From Mimachlamys varia (taxonomy: Eukaryota > Mollusca > Bivalvia > Pectinida > Pectinidae): 64,000 bases of DNA. The notes beneath the pieces were generated by a model that saw nothing but the letters and a program-made list of their open reading frames with translations, ran no database searches and was not told where the DNA came from. Position 1 is the first letter of the stretch, and the number at the start of each line of letters is the position of its first letter. Position numbers and translations under genes: made by a program. The stretch spans positions 26,138,792 to 26,202,791 of the forward strand of contig OX392532.1 of NCBI GenBank assembly GCA_947623455.1, given 5' to 3'. Below are positions 49,501-59,870 of the stretch, one piece after another.

Positions 49501-51928
49501 TACCCTGTGTTACATTCCACTCTCAGACCGTTGTATAAACGTGCTGACTGTTTGATATATCTACCACAATACCCTGTGTTACATTCCACTCTCAGACCGT
49601 TGTATAAACATGCTGACTGTTGGATGTATCTACCACAATACCCTGTGTTACATTCCACTCTCAGACCATTGTATAAACATGTTGACTGTTGGATATATCT
49701 ACCACAATACCCTGTACATGTGTTACATTCCACTCTCAGACCGTTGTATAAACATGCTGACTGTTGGATATATCTACCACCATACCACGTGTTACATTCC
49801 ACTCTCAGACCGTTGTATAAACGTGCTGACTGTTGGATATATCTACCACAATACCCTGTGTTACATTCCACTCTCAGACCGTTGTATAAACATGCTGACT
49901 GTTGGATGTATCTACCACAATACCCTGTGTTACATTCCACTCTCAGACCGTTGTATTAACATGCTGACTGTCTGATATATCTACCACAATACCCTGTGTT
50001 ACATTCCACTCTCAGACCGTTGTATAAACATGCTGACTGTTGGATATATCTACCACAATACCCTGTGTTACATTCCACTCTCAGACCGTTGTATAAACAT
50101 GCTGACTGTTGGATATATCTACCACAATACCCTGTGTTACATTCCACTCTCAGACCGTTGTATAAACGTGCTGACTGTTGGATATATCTACCACAATACC
50201 CTGTGTTACATTCCACTCTCAGACCGTTGTATAAACATGCTGACTGTTGGATGTATCTACCACAATACCCTGTGTTACATTCCACTCTCAGACCGTTGTA
50301 TTAACATGCTGACTGTCTGATATATCTACCACAATACCCTGTGTTACATTCCACTCTCAGACCGTTGTATAAACATGCTGACTGTTGGATATATCTACCA
50401 CAATACCCTGTGTTACATTCCACTCTCAGACCGTTGTATAAACATGCTGACTGTTGGATATATCTACCACAATACCCTGTGTTACATTCCACTCTCAGAC
50501 CGTTGTATAAACATGCTGACTGTTGGATATATCTACCACAACACCCTGTGTTACATTCCACTCTCAGACCATTGTATAAACATGCTGACTGTTGGATGTA
50601 TCTACCACAATACCCTGTGTTACATTCCACTCTCAGACCGTTGTATAAACGTGCTGACTGTTGGATGTATCTACCACAATACCCTGTGTTACATTCCACT
50701 CTCAGACCGTTGTATAAACATGCTGACTGTTGGATGTATCTACCACAATACCCTGTGTTACATTCCACTCTCAGACCACTGTATAAACATGTTGACTGTT
50801 GGATATATCTACCACAATACCCTGTGTTACATTCCACTCTCAGACCATTGTATAAACGTGCTGACTGTTGGATATATCTACCACAATACACTGTGTTACA
50901 TTCCACTCTCAAACCATTGTATAAACGTGCTGACTGTTGGATGTATCTACCACAATACCCTGTGTTACATTCCACTCTCAGACCGTTGTATAAACATGCT
51001 GACTGTTGGATGTGTCTACCACAATACCCTGTGTTATTCCACTCTCAGACCATTGTATAAACGTGCTGACTGTTTGATATATCTACCACAATACCCCGTG
51101 TTACATTCCACTCTCAGACCGTTGTATAAACGTGCTGACTGTAGGATGTATCTACCACAATACCCTGTGTTACATTCCACTCTCAGACCGTTGTATAAAC
51201 GTGCTGACTGTTGGATGTATCTACCACAATACCCTGTGTTACATTCCACTCTCAGACCGTTGTATAAACGTGCTGACTGTTGGATGTATCTACCACAATA
51301 CCCTGTGTTACATTCCACTCTCAGACCGTTGTATAAACGTGCTGACTGTTGGATGTATCTACCACAATACCCTGTGTTACATTCCACTCTCAGACCGTTG
51401 TATAAACGTGCTGACTGTTGGATGTATCTACCACAATACCCCGTGTTACATTCCACTCTCAGACCGTTGTATAAACGTGCTGACTGTTGGATGTATCTAC
51501 CACAATACCCTGTGTTACATTCCACTCTCAGACCGTTGTATAAACGTGCTGACTGTTGGATGTATCTACCACAATACCCTGTGTTACATTCCACTCTCAG
51601 ACCGTTGTATAAACATGCTGACTGTTGGATATATCTACCACAATACCCTGTGTTACATTCCACTCTCAGACCGTTGTATAAACATTCTGACTGTTGGATA
51701 TTTCTTCCACAATACCCTGTGTTACATTCCACTCTCAGACCATTGCATAAACGTGCTGACTGTTTGATATATCTACCACAATACCCTGTGTTATTCCACT
51801 CTCAGACCATTGTATAAACATGCTGACTGTTTGATATATCTACCACAATACCCCGTGTTACATTCCACTCTCAGACCGTTGTATAAACGTGCTGACTGTT
51901 TGATATATCTACCACAATACCCTGTGTT
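46530..51928. repeat. 69-bp satellite array, about 78 copies, with higher-order structure
   Basis: The unit starts ctaccacaataccctgtgtt, continues acattccactctcagaccgt and ends ctgactgttggatatat. Common variants are gaccatt/gaccgtt, aacatg/aacgtg, tataaac/tattaac and gatata/gatgta. Eight 67-bp units lack two bases (gttattcc for gttacattcc) at about 47101, 47651, 47787, 47853, 48403, 49373, 51033 and 51790. A 14-unit, 970-bp segment is duplicated in tandem (48080-49050 and 49050-50020, continuing to about 50089). A five-unit, 345-bp repeat follows (variant tattaac..gtctga at 49950 and 50295). All long frames on both strands arise because 69 is divisible by three; they switch frame at each 67-bp unit. 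Confidence 0.98.
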
Positions 51929-52688
51929 CAGTGTTTTTCCTGTCTATATAACTTGGTACGCCAAACGACCCCATTCCAAATGCGTTTTAGTGTTATTTTT
52001 TCCCAAAATCAACTAAAAAAAGACACTCGCTAAAAGCTCTTATCTTTTGTAACTTCTAAAATATTTTTAACTCAAGTGAAATTAATTTCATATCCAACAA
52101 CTCCTTGTATAACCTCTATGAGAATAAGGATCTACATTTTAATCAGATTGATATGATAGTTGGATTTCAATCAATATACATATTTTTTTGTATCTTTGAC
52201 TACCATGTAAATGAAGAGAATCTTTCAAGAGTATTAGCATGGAAATCAACACAAGACAATCATAAAAGAAAAAGATACCACAAGCTAATGGATGCCAACC
52301 TTATTATACAGAATTTCTTAGGTGTACAAATTCTACTAACATCCAGATATGGACATACAGTATGCATGTTTATAACGAACACACTTACAACAAATTTATG
52401 GTTAGTACATATATATATTGTTTTTCATTTCCCTCCAAGCATCCTGCTTTTAACGAACAAATCTCCTTGTTCCCTAGAGATTCATGTGATTTACTGTAGA
52501 AACTTTTCAAGAGTAAAGTGAAATTTCCTTATCTTGGAAATAAATATACAAATTCATAAGAATTTTCAAAAGTTTGTTTTTGAATTATATGCAATTCATG
52601 ACCCCCCCCCCCCCCCAACCACTACAATTCTGAACTGAACTTTTCCAATCTCTAAATTTGTTAGTTTAGAATGTCACTTCAGAAATTT
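51929..52688. other. No gene recognised
   Basis: AT-rich unique sequence. A 138-codon plus frame (52105-52521) is rich in Ile, Leu, Phe and Tyr and has no recognised motif, so it is not annotated as a gene. A 15-base C run lies at 52602-52616. Confidence 0.5.
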
Positions 52689-52823
52689 CATCCTCAAAAT
52701 CCAGAGGTTATGTTCATCTACGCTCTCTACACCCCTGGAATATGTCATGCCATCAGTTTTGCCATGACATATTCCAGGGGTGTAGAGAGCATAGATGATC
52801 GTAACCCCTGGATATAAAAGATG
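52689..52823. mobile_element. TIR element, about 60-bp inverted ends (copy 3, no interior)
   Basis: The left arm catcctcaaaatccagaggt ... acccctggaatatgtcatg is followed almost directly by the right arm gccatgacatattccagggg ... gtaacccctggatataaaag. Only about ten bases remain between the arms, so this is a near-perfect foldback lacking the roughly 130-180 bp interior of copies 1 and 2. Its right end continues into the 51-57 bp minisatellite. Confidence 0.87.
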
Positions 52824-53160
52824 ATTTCAGGGGTGTGGAATGTAGGTGATCGTAACCCCTGGATATTGAGGATGATTTCAGGGGTGCAGAGCGTAGGTGA
52901 TCGTAACCCCTGGATATCAAGGATGATTCCAGGGGTATAGAGCGTACATGTAGTTGATTGTATCCCCTTGATATCGAGGATGATTCCAGGGATAGAGAGT
53001 GTACATGTAGTTGATTGTAACCCCTTGATATCGAGGATGATTCCAGGGATAGAGAGTGTACATGTAGTTGATTGTAACCCCTTGATATCGAGGATGATTC
53101 CAGGGATAGAGAGTGTACATGTAGTTGATTGTAACCCCTTGATATCGAGGATGCAAGGAT
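52824..53160. repeat. 51-57 bp minisatellite derived from the TIR of the adjacent element
   Basis: Six units. The early ones (51-bp type) read tttcaggggtgtggaatgta, ggtgatcgtaacccctggat, attgaggatga and match the right TIR of the neighbouring element. The later ones (57 bp) read ttccagggatagagagtgta, catgtagttgattgtaaccc, cttgatatcgaggatga and are nearly identical to one another. The inserted acatgtagtt distinguishes the long form. The period is divisible by three, giving a spurious 144-codon minus frame (52753-53187). Confidence 0.9.
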
Positions 53161-56100
53161 GTTTGGGTTAAGAAATCTGAATCGCAATCATGAACTCACA
53201 AGTACAATGAAATGTGTGCATACACATTAAAAACACACACCAAGCATAGAAAATATTTCGTTGACAAATTATTCATTTTCTCTCGTTCGCGTACATGTAT
53301 ATTCAAACACGAAGCATGCAAACAAAGATGGCATACAAGAAAGAAATAGATGAAATGTAAAACGTCATCAATAATTAAAAACATTTAAGCCCCCTATATT
53401 CCTCTTTTGATTTTTTACATATTTATTAGCAATGGCGACCTTGGACTGACTTTTGACGAAATGAAAAGCTTATTTGCTGAAAGAAAACATTTGCCTTTAG
53501 CTACTTTTGGTAATGGAATTTGTATTGAATAAACCATTTTCATAAACACTGACTCCCTATAAATGTATAATAAGAATTGATCCAATTCAATGAATGGTAT
53601 GTTAAATACTTCAGAACTTACATTAATATTAACACTTGAATTTTGACTCTCCTAATGAGTAAAAGTTGCTAAAGGAAATTCTTATTTCCTAAAAGTGAGA
53701 AGTGGTCTTTAGTGACTTTTGCTAAAACATTTTTCAGACTAGAGTGAGCACAGATAGAGTCATAAAACGTCTATACTGTTAACCCATATATTGTGACCAT
53801 CATTATGAGCACTTTTAAAACTTGACGACGATCACCATGAAAAAGACTGTTGGTTACCATTTTAGCAAAGACATGGACTAATGTATGTTGATTCCAGAAC
53901 TACATTATTATGCATAAATACAAATTACCTATCATTATTATGTAGTGTAACTGACAATAGCTCTTCACACTATTAATGTTGACCTTTGACCCTTTTCTCT
54001 TCAACTACATTGTACATATAGATTTATTCTAGATCTCCCTTATCTGGTCTTTGATGTATTTTATAGAAATCTTCCCATTTGCCATAGACCTCCAAGATGC
54101 AAAATGTTCATGCATTAAAACAAATTGTTAACACATAAATCCAACGTATGCGATAGCTTCAGGTAATTTCATAAGATTGTATTTGTTTAATTGCCTAGTT
54201 TAAACAATCTTTCTGCAGGAAATGCCCTGAATAAAACTGATTAGAGTACATTTGTATACATGTATATTTAGTATACAATGTATATATATATAGAGCTAGA
54301 AGGATGCAACGGAGCAGTTGACATTTCAACTCGTCAAATTAACCCATGGAAATTTTAATATAAATCAGGTGTTAATAAGAAGCTGAAATTGTATCAGCTT
54401 CTGGTAGTGATGGGTAATCAGATTTAAAAATCACAAAAAGTAACGTAATAATGACCAATTACTTAAACAATTAATAATTTTCGGAGACAGAGTCATCAAT
54501 CGTCAATATTTCTTAACATTTTTTTTTTAATAAATGGATTATACTTCGGCAGTTTTAGCATTCATAAAATCAAAATCACAAGATATTGATCTTAGTTAGA
54601 ACCTTGCTTACAGAGTTTCGGATAGTTCGAACACTCAATTTCAGTGCTGAAATTACATAATTATTGATTGTGGTTGACTATTGGTGATGAAATATAGTCT
54701 TACAAAACTCACATACATTGTAAATTGAACTATTTTTACACATTCAGTTTTAACGTGTAGTACTCCAGATGTGTGAAATTGTTTTCATTGATTTCATAAT
54801 ATCTTTCAATACATATTTGTTTTTAACAATATGATTTGCTGAAATCTGACCATCGTAGGGAAGGTCTTCTATCGTGTTTGTCATTGTTTGCAGACTATAT
54901 TGGCACCACCAAACTTCTTCCAATGAAATACAATATACAGTTGACAAGCTTTATCCTTATCAAGCGCTTCCAGTCAATTAACAACGTAGCTGATTGAGAC
55001 TCTTTGGCAGGTACTTGTATGAAGCAGAGAAGACGAGGTATGTTGGCATTACCAATTTATTACAACATTACCGGACCTCTGATTCGAGATTTCCAACCGA
55101 TTAAGTAGAAGACTCCATAGTTGTGTCTTTATATTTAGGGGCGAGCGAGTTAAACAAACTTACATAATATTGAAGATAGTGTACTTAAAATGACTCAAGT
55201 ACCTTCATTTACTGAATTGAGTACAAAATATTTATCCTTTTTCAGTCCATGTAAGTTTGCATAATGAGAAAATTTATACTTATAATTGTAATATTCAATA
55301 AAATGTTTCAAATCAATTAACAACATTAAAACTTCTTGATGATTTTTAGTTTCAATGATGCCATTTAGGTAATAAAATACTGCTGTTGAAATGATCAATA
55401 CTACTGTGACAGTCACATACTATTGTTAATGTTTATTGCATTGCCACTTTACTATTGCGATAGAACTATTGGGCAGTAGTTTGATACATTGTTACACCCC
55501 TAATAAACATTATGTAAAAAGTTGCAATCTTATTCATGCCAGAAGTTTGGGACATGAACATGCTTCGACCAGTTTTGACAAGGGTGACAATTCATGAAAT
55601 GCACCGTAATTCCTATTACCAGGGTATTATTTCTTATTTGAATGGATTCATGAGTATCTTACTTTATTCCAAGTCTGTGACTTCAATATTTTTAAGCACT
55701 AGTCCGCACAAACAAAATGCAATGCTTTTTAGAGTAAATTATATTGAAATTCAAGGAATTTCCAATAGTCCAAACCAAAAGTTACTAGTCTCAGGCATAG
55801 GACTAGTGGCTAATGTCGCAGACTGTATTCCCCAATTTCCGATAATGACAAGATGACCAAAAAGCATATATCAGTATGCCTTTTCAATTCTGTTGTAACA
55901 ATCATTTGACAGGCTGAACTTTTTGGCAAGTTAACTATTTTCACAGGACAAATAGCATAAGATAGTAAGTCTCTACATGTACTGATAGTGAAGCAAATTA
56001 AAGCCGAACATATTTTCAGTTCAATTTCAATTCCAAATAAATAAGTTAGAATTGCCACCTTTCAAAGCTTCCATTTCAAATTAAAAACTTCAAGATTTCA

Positions 56101-58197
56101 GGCTCTTGCTTTAAAATAAATTTGAAAAGGATAACATTTTCATCATGAATTCCTCTTAGATTTATTTACCAAGTACTGCTCCATGTGCATTTAAGCTAGA
56201 TGGTTTATTTTTCCTGTCAGCTGTATAACTTCCTTTCCTTTAATTTTTTGGCAACTGTATAACTGATAAAGGGAACAAAATTTCCTTCATTTTATTTCAT
56301 ATCATATTTTTTGGCAGCCTTTTACTGATTCATAGAACTGAAATTGTGTCCATACTTTCAATTTTGTAAGTGTTTCAGTAAATGAATATGATATAGTGTC
56401 CAAACTAATATTGTTGATTTTTTAATTGTTTTTTTTTTTATTAACAGCCAATCAAAGAATGTTACACTGAATAGGCTGAAATTGCAATGAGCATGTATAT
56501 ATATATACGTTCTTGACCAAATTATGATGGGATGGAAATCAGCATTTAAATGTATTTGATTGTAAATCAAGTACAGAATATTTTGATAATTCTATGTTAG
56601 GTATACCAAACAGCGATCCCTCTGCTCTGAACAGCTCCGGACAAAGTGCAAGACTAAATTCGGTCTGAACACAACATATACCAGTAGGTAATAATTTCAG
56701 GGCAGCAGGAATGATCGTGTGTAATCAAGACACTCCAACATCTTACAAAGAAGCCATGACATTAGTTGCATACAACAACAAACTCTGGGATCCTTCATCA
56801 GCATAAGGATTTCCCATGTGTTTTTCCGACTGCAAACACGACATCAGCATGGATGTCTCACTCGGACGTCAACAAACGCCATCAACGCAGGCATGTAACA
56901 TTAAAGGTTATATACATACGTGCAATGACACTAGTAGCAATATAACAAGAGCCATGTCACTAAAAATAAACCACGATAACAATTTGACGATTTTTTTTTC
57001 TGAACTGCATTCACACATCATTTAGCTCACAATAATGCCGGTTTAGTTGCCAGACATCAAGTGCATGCAGTATAATGTTCTGAAGCATCTCACCATATTC
57101 TTGAAGGTGACTGCGCGAGATTTTCCCCGAGACTTCCCTCCGAGCTTTCAGATTGAGCTAAACAAATCGTCTGGATGTCTAAACAGCTACATATGTAGGC
57201 CTCCATTGGGACAGGACACTGTTCATTCTGCACTTCACGCAGCAGTGAACTACACCAACTTGCAAGACGTTCCAAGTTTATTGATATAATTATCTTTATA
57301 AAAATGTGATCATTTCACCGGGCACAAGGACTCAGTTTAGGTATGCCAATGGATTTGCTTCTAACAGTGGCCAATATACCACTGGAGATACAGAATAATC
57401 GCATCTAGAACTCATATCTTTGTGAAGTATGAGAAAAAAAAGAGAATACAAATCAGAAACTACGTGCACTTTCAGCCTTCATCAGACAAAAGATATTATA
57501 TAGCCGACCTGTGCGCTTGTGATTCCTGTGTGTTCCCCTTTTTTTTCTCTAAAATATTTGCAAAAATTAATTAACACAGAGGCGGAGTACAGTTTAAATT
57601 AATTTAATTAATTTCTTAAATACAAATTACACTACACTGGCAGAATGACGAAGGGAGGAAAAGCAAATAAACATCCTCTAAAATGCTTGAAATGAGAAAA
57701 AGATAGGTTGTTAACAAGTAAAACGACAAATGAAAAGAATAATTAGTTGAGGAGGGGGGTCCTGTCTGTCGAATTATAGTTGATAAATGTATGATGAGCG
57801 ACATAAAATTGTGTTGTTAGGGTACCTTGTTGTTACCTTAACACATCCTTGGGAGATCACAAGGTTTCTTAAAAGTTACAATTCAAGTATGTTTATAAAT
57901 ATTGTACATTTTTCTACAATTTTATAGTTTTTTAGTTAAGTCACAAAGAACAGGAAACCACAGCATTTACAAAATTTCGGGGTATATAAATAGATCTTGA
58001 AAGCAAAGAAAACAAAATAGAACTTCTAATTTGTTAAAAGGCATATATATTTAAGCAGTGGACAAACAGTCTGATTTTTTGGAGTTTAAGTCTTCAAGCT
58101 AAGTCTCTTGAATAGTTTCTGACTTTCTGCGAAGGAATACAAATAAAATCTTTAAGAACACAGTTTATATAGTTTGTCATATGAGAGAAAGATTTAC
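53161..58197. other. 5 kb gene-free AT-rich stretch
   Basis: No exon, RNA gene or large repeat is recognised. Small features: an (at)n patch near 54280-54290, T/A homopolymers near 54517 and 56430, and (ta)n near 56497-56507. Open frames of 60-106 codons lack family motifs and plausible splice-compatible structure. It probably includes the intergenic space 3' of profilin 3 and 5' of profilin 2. Confidence 0.5.
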
Positions 58198-58591
58198 TTT
58201 AAAGGCCCAATATAATAACTTCAGGGAAATTTTTGTGATTTTGAAAAATTCTGAAAAAAATCCAGTTGATAACCATGCAAAAATAAGCCTAAAACAAAGT
58301 AAATCTGAGCAGTTACTAACAAGAAATTCTTGACAAAAAAATCCAAAGAATTGAAAATAATTCAGGTGGGGCCCACTTCAACAACAAACCGAAGGTAGAA
58401 GACGGTTCGAAATGGACGCGTGTTTACAAATAGCGTGTTTCAACTGCTGCTGTACCGGTAACCGCGAAAGAATTCATCTTGCATATTGCTGATATCAGTT
58501 AATCTTAACTAAATCTATAAATATTAATAAGTTATTCGGCTTGATTTTCGCTTAAAGTTTTGCCGAAAGTTACATATATTAGGCCTTTAAA
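58198..58591 (+). mobile_element. TTTAAAGGCC-ended element, copy 3
   Basis: It starts tttaaaggcccaatataata and ends gttacatatattaggccttt followed by aaa, with 10-11 bp palindromic termini. The interior blocks (gttgataaccatgcaaaaat, aaacaaagtaaatctgagca, ttgaaaataattcaggtggg, gtttcaactgctgctgtacc, tttgccgaaagttac) match copies 1 and 2. It lies about 110 bp beyond the profilin 3 stop codon and may be within its 3'UTR. Confidence 0.9.
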
Positions 58592-58700
58592 TAGCACTGG
58601 TCTGAAAAAATATTAATTTAACTTCTTGTTTCATTTAATTCCTAAATGTTCATGCCTTACACAGATCTCGACTCTGGATTTGCCTACAGTACAAAGTTCT

Positions 58701-59126
58701 TTAGAAACCAGAATCGGTTAGATATTCTGCTATCTTTGATACAGCAGAATTGGTCTGGCCTTGTTGTGATCCCTCAGGACAATGAGCAATGATGATAGCT
58801 TTTGTAGATGTTTGTAGTGTTACACTACCATGATCTTTCTTCTTTCCATAAATGATATTGCCGTCCGGGTCAGATCGGAGAAAAGTGTATTTTACTCCAC
58901 CAATAACAATACCATTGGCTTGAAAATGAGCAAAATCTTTTGCTTTCAAACATTTTGCTATCTTTTCAGCTTCTTGTTGATTAATCTGGAGGGCAAGACT
59001 TGCACCATCGCTTGTCCATTTTCCGCCACCGTCGAGACTAATGATGCAGCCCTTGTCGATGTGTGATGCACCAGTTGCATCTTTACTCTGTCCAACCATG
59101 TTTTCCAAATATGAGTCCCAAGACAT
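58701..59126 (-). CDS. Profilin, paralogue 3
   Basis: A complete 141-residue profilin, presumed to sequester and recycle actin monomers and bind proline-rich partners in the cytosol. It starts MSWDSYLENM, keeps Trp3 and Tyr6, has LDGGGKW with Trp37, KYTFLR, VTLQTSTKA and AHCPEGSQQG. It ends in a helix with Tyr135-Leu136 but with TDSGF as its last residues instead of the ESMNM of the other two. It is clearly the most diverged member, with one extra residue in the DPDGN loop near 86-90. The ATG at 59126 is the first in the exon; the acceptor ttttttttttacag ends 14 nt upstream. The coding region has no introns. A candidate 5'UTR exon lies about 650 bp upstream. The different C-terminus could alter ligand preference, which is inference. 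Confidence 0.95.
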   Translation of the reverse strand: MSWDSYLENMVGQSKDATGASHIDKGCIISLDGGGKWTSDGASLALQINQQEAEKIAKCLKAKDFAHFQANGIVIGGVKYTFLRSDPDGNIIYGKKKDHGSVTLQTSTKAIIIAHCPEGSQQGQTNSAVSKIAEYLTDSGF

Positions 59127-59140
59127 GCTTTTTCTGTTTC

Positions 59141-59793
59141 CTGTAAAAAAAAAATCCAGATAGTCATTGTGAAAATTCAGGGTTTTTTACCAAGTCGAAT
59201 TTAGTCCTGGGACTTGGTCACACACAATTATAGAGTAAACCTTATCAATTTAGGTAGTCCTTTGACAATTAGAGGAGTCGAAATGCAGGTCTTTGGGGAA
59301 AGTGCTGCAGTGATTTTGTTTGCCCATTTTTACAGCCGATTAAAGGCTGTTTCCGGATCCCTTGTCAAAATTTGTGGTATTTTCTTAAAAATGAAGCAAA
59401 ATTCAAGAATATTCCCAATTTATCTGAAAATCCAAATATATTTTCCCAAATCAATAAACTACAGGCTGTTGTAAAATCAAGGTAGCAAAAACATTGTACT
59501 GCACATCAAAAGCATAGTTTTGGGCAATTTTCAAAAAATGGGCATTAACTTCTTGTTTTACCCAACAGGAAGTTAATGAGCAGAAGTTAATTACAAGAAA
59601 ATCCACAGCACAGTTGGACAGGGATCTGTTAATTATACCACTGTTATTTGGCCGAAAAGTCTCCATCTAGTGAAAATAGATCAACCACTCAAAGGAAGCA
59701 AGTTTAAGGAAGGGTTAGATTTACAGTCGAATATGGTATAATATATATATATACGAACACAAATTCCTTCTCATTTTAAACAGTTATACTTAC
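59141..59793 (-). other. Putative 5'UTR intron of profilin 3 (653 bp)
   Basis: The acceptor at 59141-59142 on the minus strand has an unbroken T-rich tract followed by acag. At 59788-59793 the minus strand reads gtaagt after gggaaattt, a strong donor. Together they define a 653-bp intron between a candidate non-coding first exon and the coding exon. This is inferred from splice consensus only. Confidence 0.55.
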
Positions 59794-59870
59794 AAATTTC
59801 CCCTTAGTTTCTCCGCATCTCTCATCGCCCTCAGTTTCATCCAGAAAAGAGTTTAAAGAATGGCAAGACA
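59794..59870 (-). other. Candidate non-coding first exon of profilin 3
   Basis: On the minus strand the segment reads gatgaaactgagggcgatga, gagatgcggagaaactaagg, ggaaattt and then a gtaagt donor. It contains short upstream ATGs (in gcgatgagag and gagatgcgg). The transcription start is unknown and the right boundary is arbitrary. It is supported only by donor quality and by its position upstream of an acceptor-led coding exon. Confidence 0.4.

Noticed and set aside
46546..51817. Long open frames (up to 480 codons, both strands) in the 69-bp array
   Set aside because: They exist because the period is divisible by three, occur in several frames at once, and switch frame at each 67-bp unit. There is no start context, domain or frame preference.
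52105..52521. 138-codon plus frame in unique DNA
   Set aside because: The composition (Ile, Leu, Phe, Tyr, Asn) is that of translated AT-rich DNA. No motif, splice site or neighbouring exon supports it, though a lineage-specific exon cannot be fully excluded.
52753..53187. 144-codon minus frame with repeated Ser-Ile-Ser-Arg-Gly-Tyr motif
   Set aside because: It is the translation of the 57-bp TIR-derived minisatellite.
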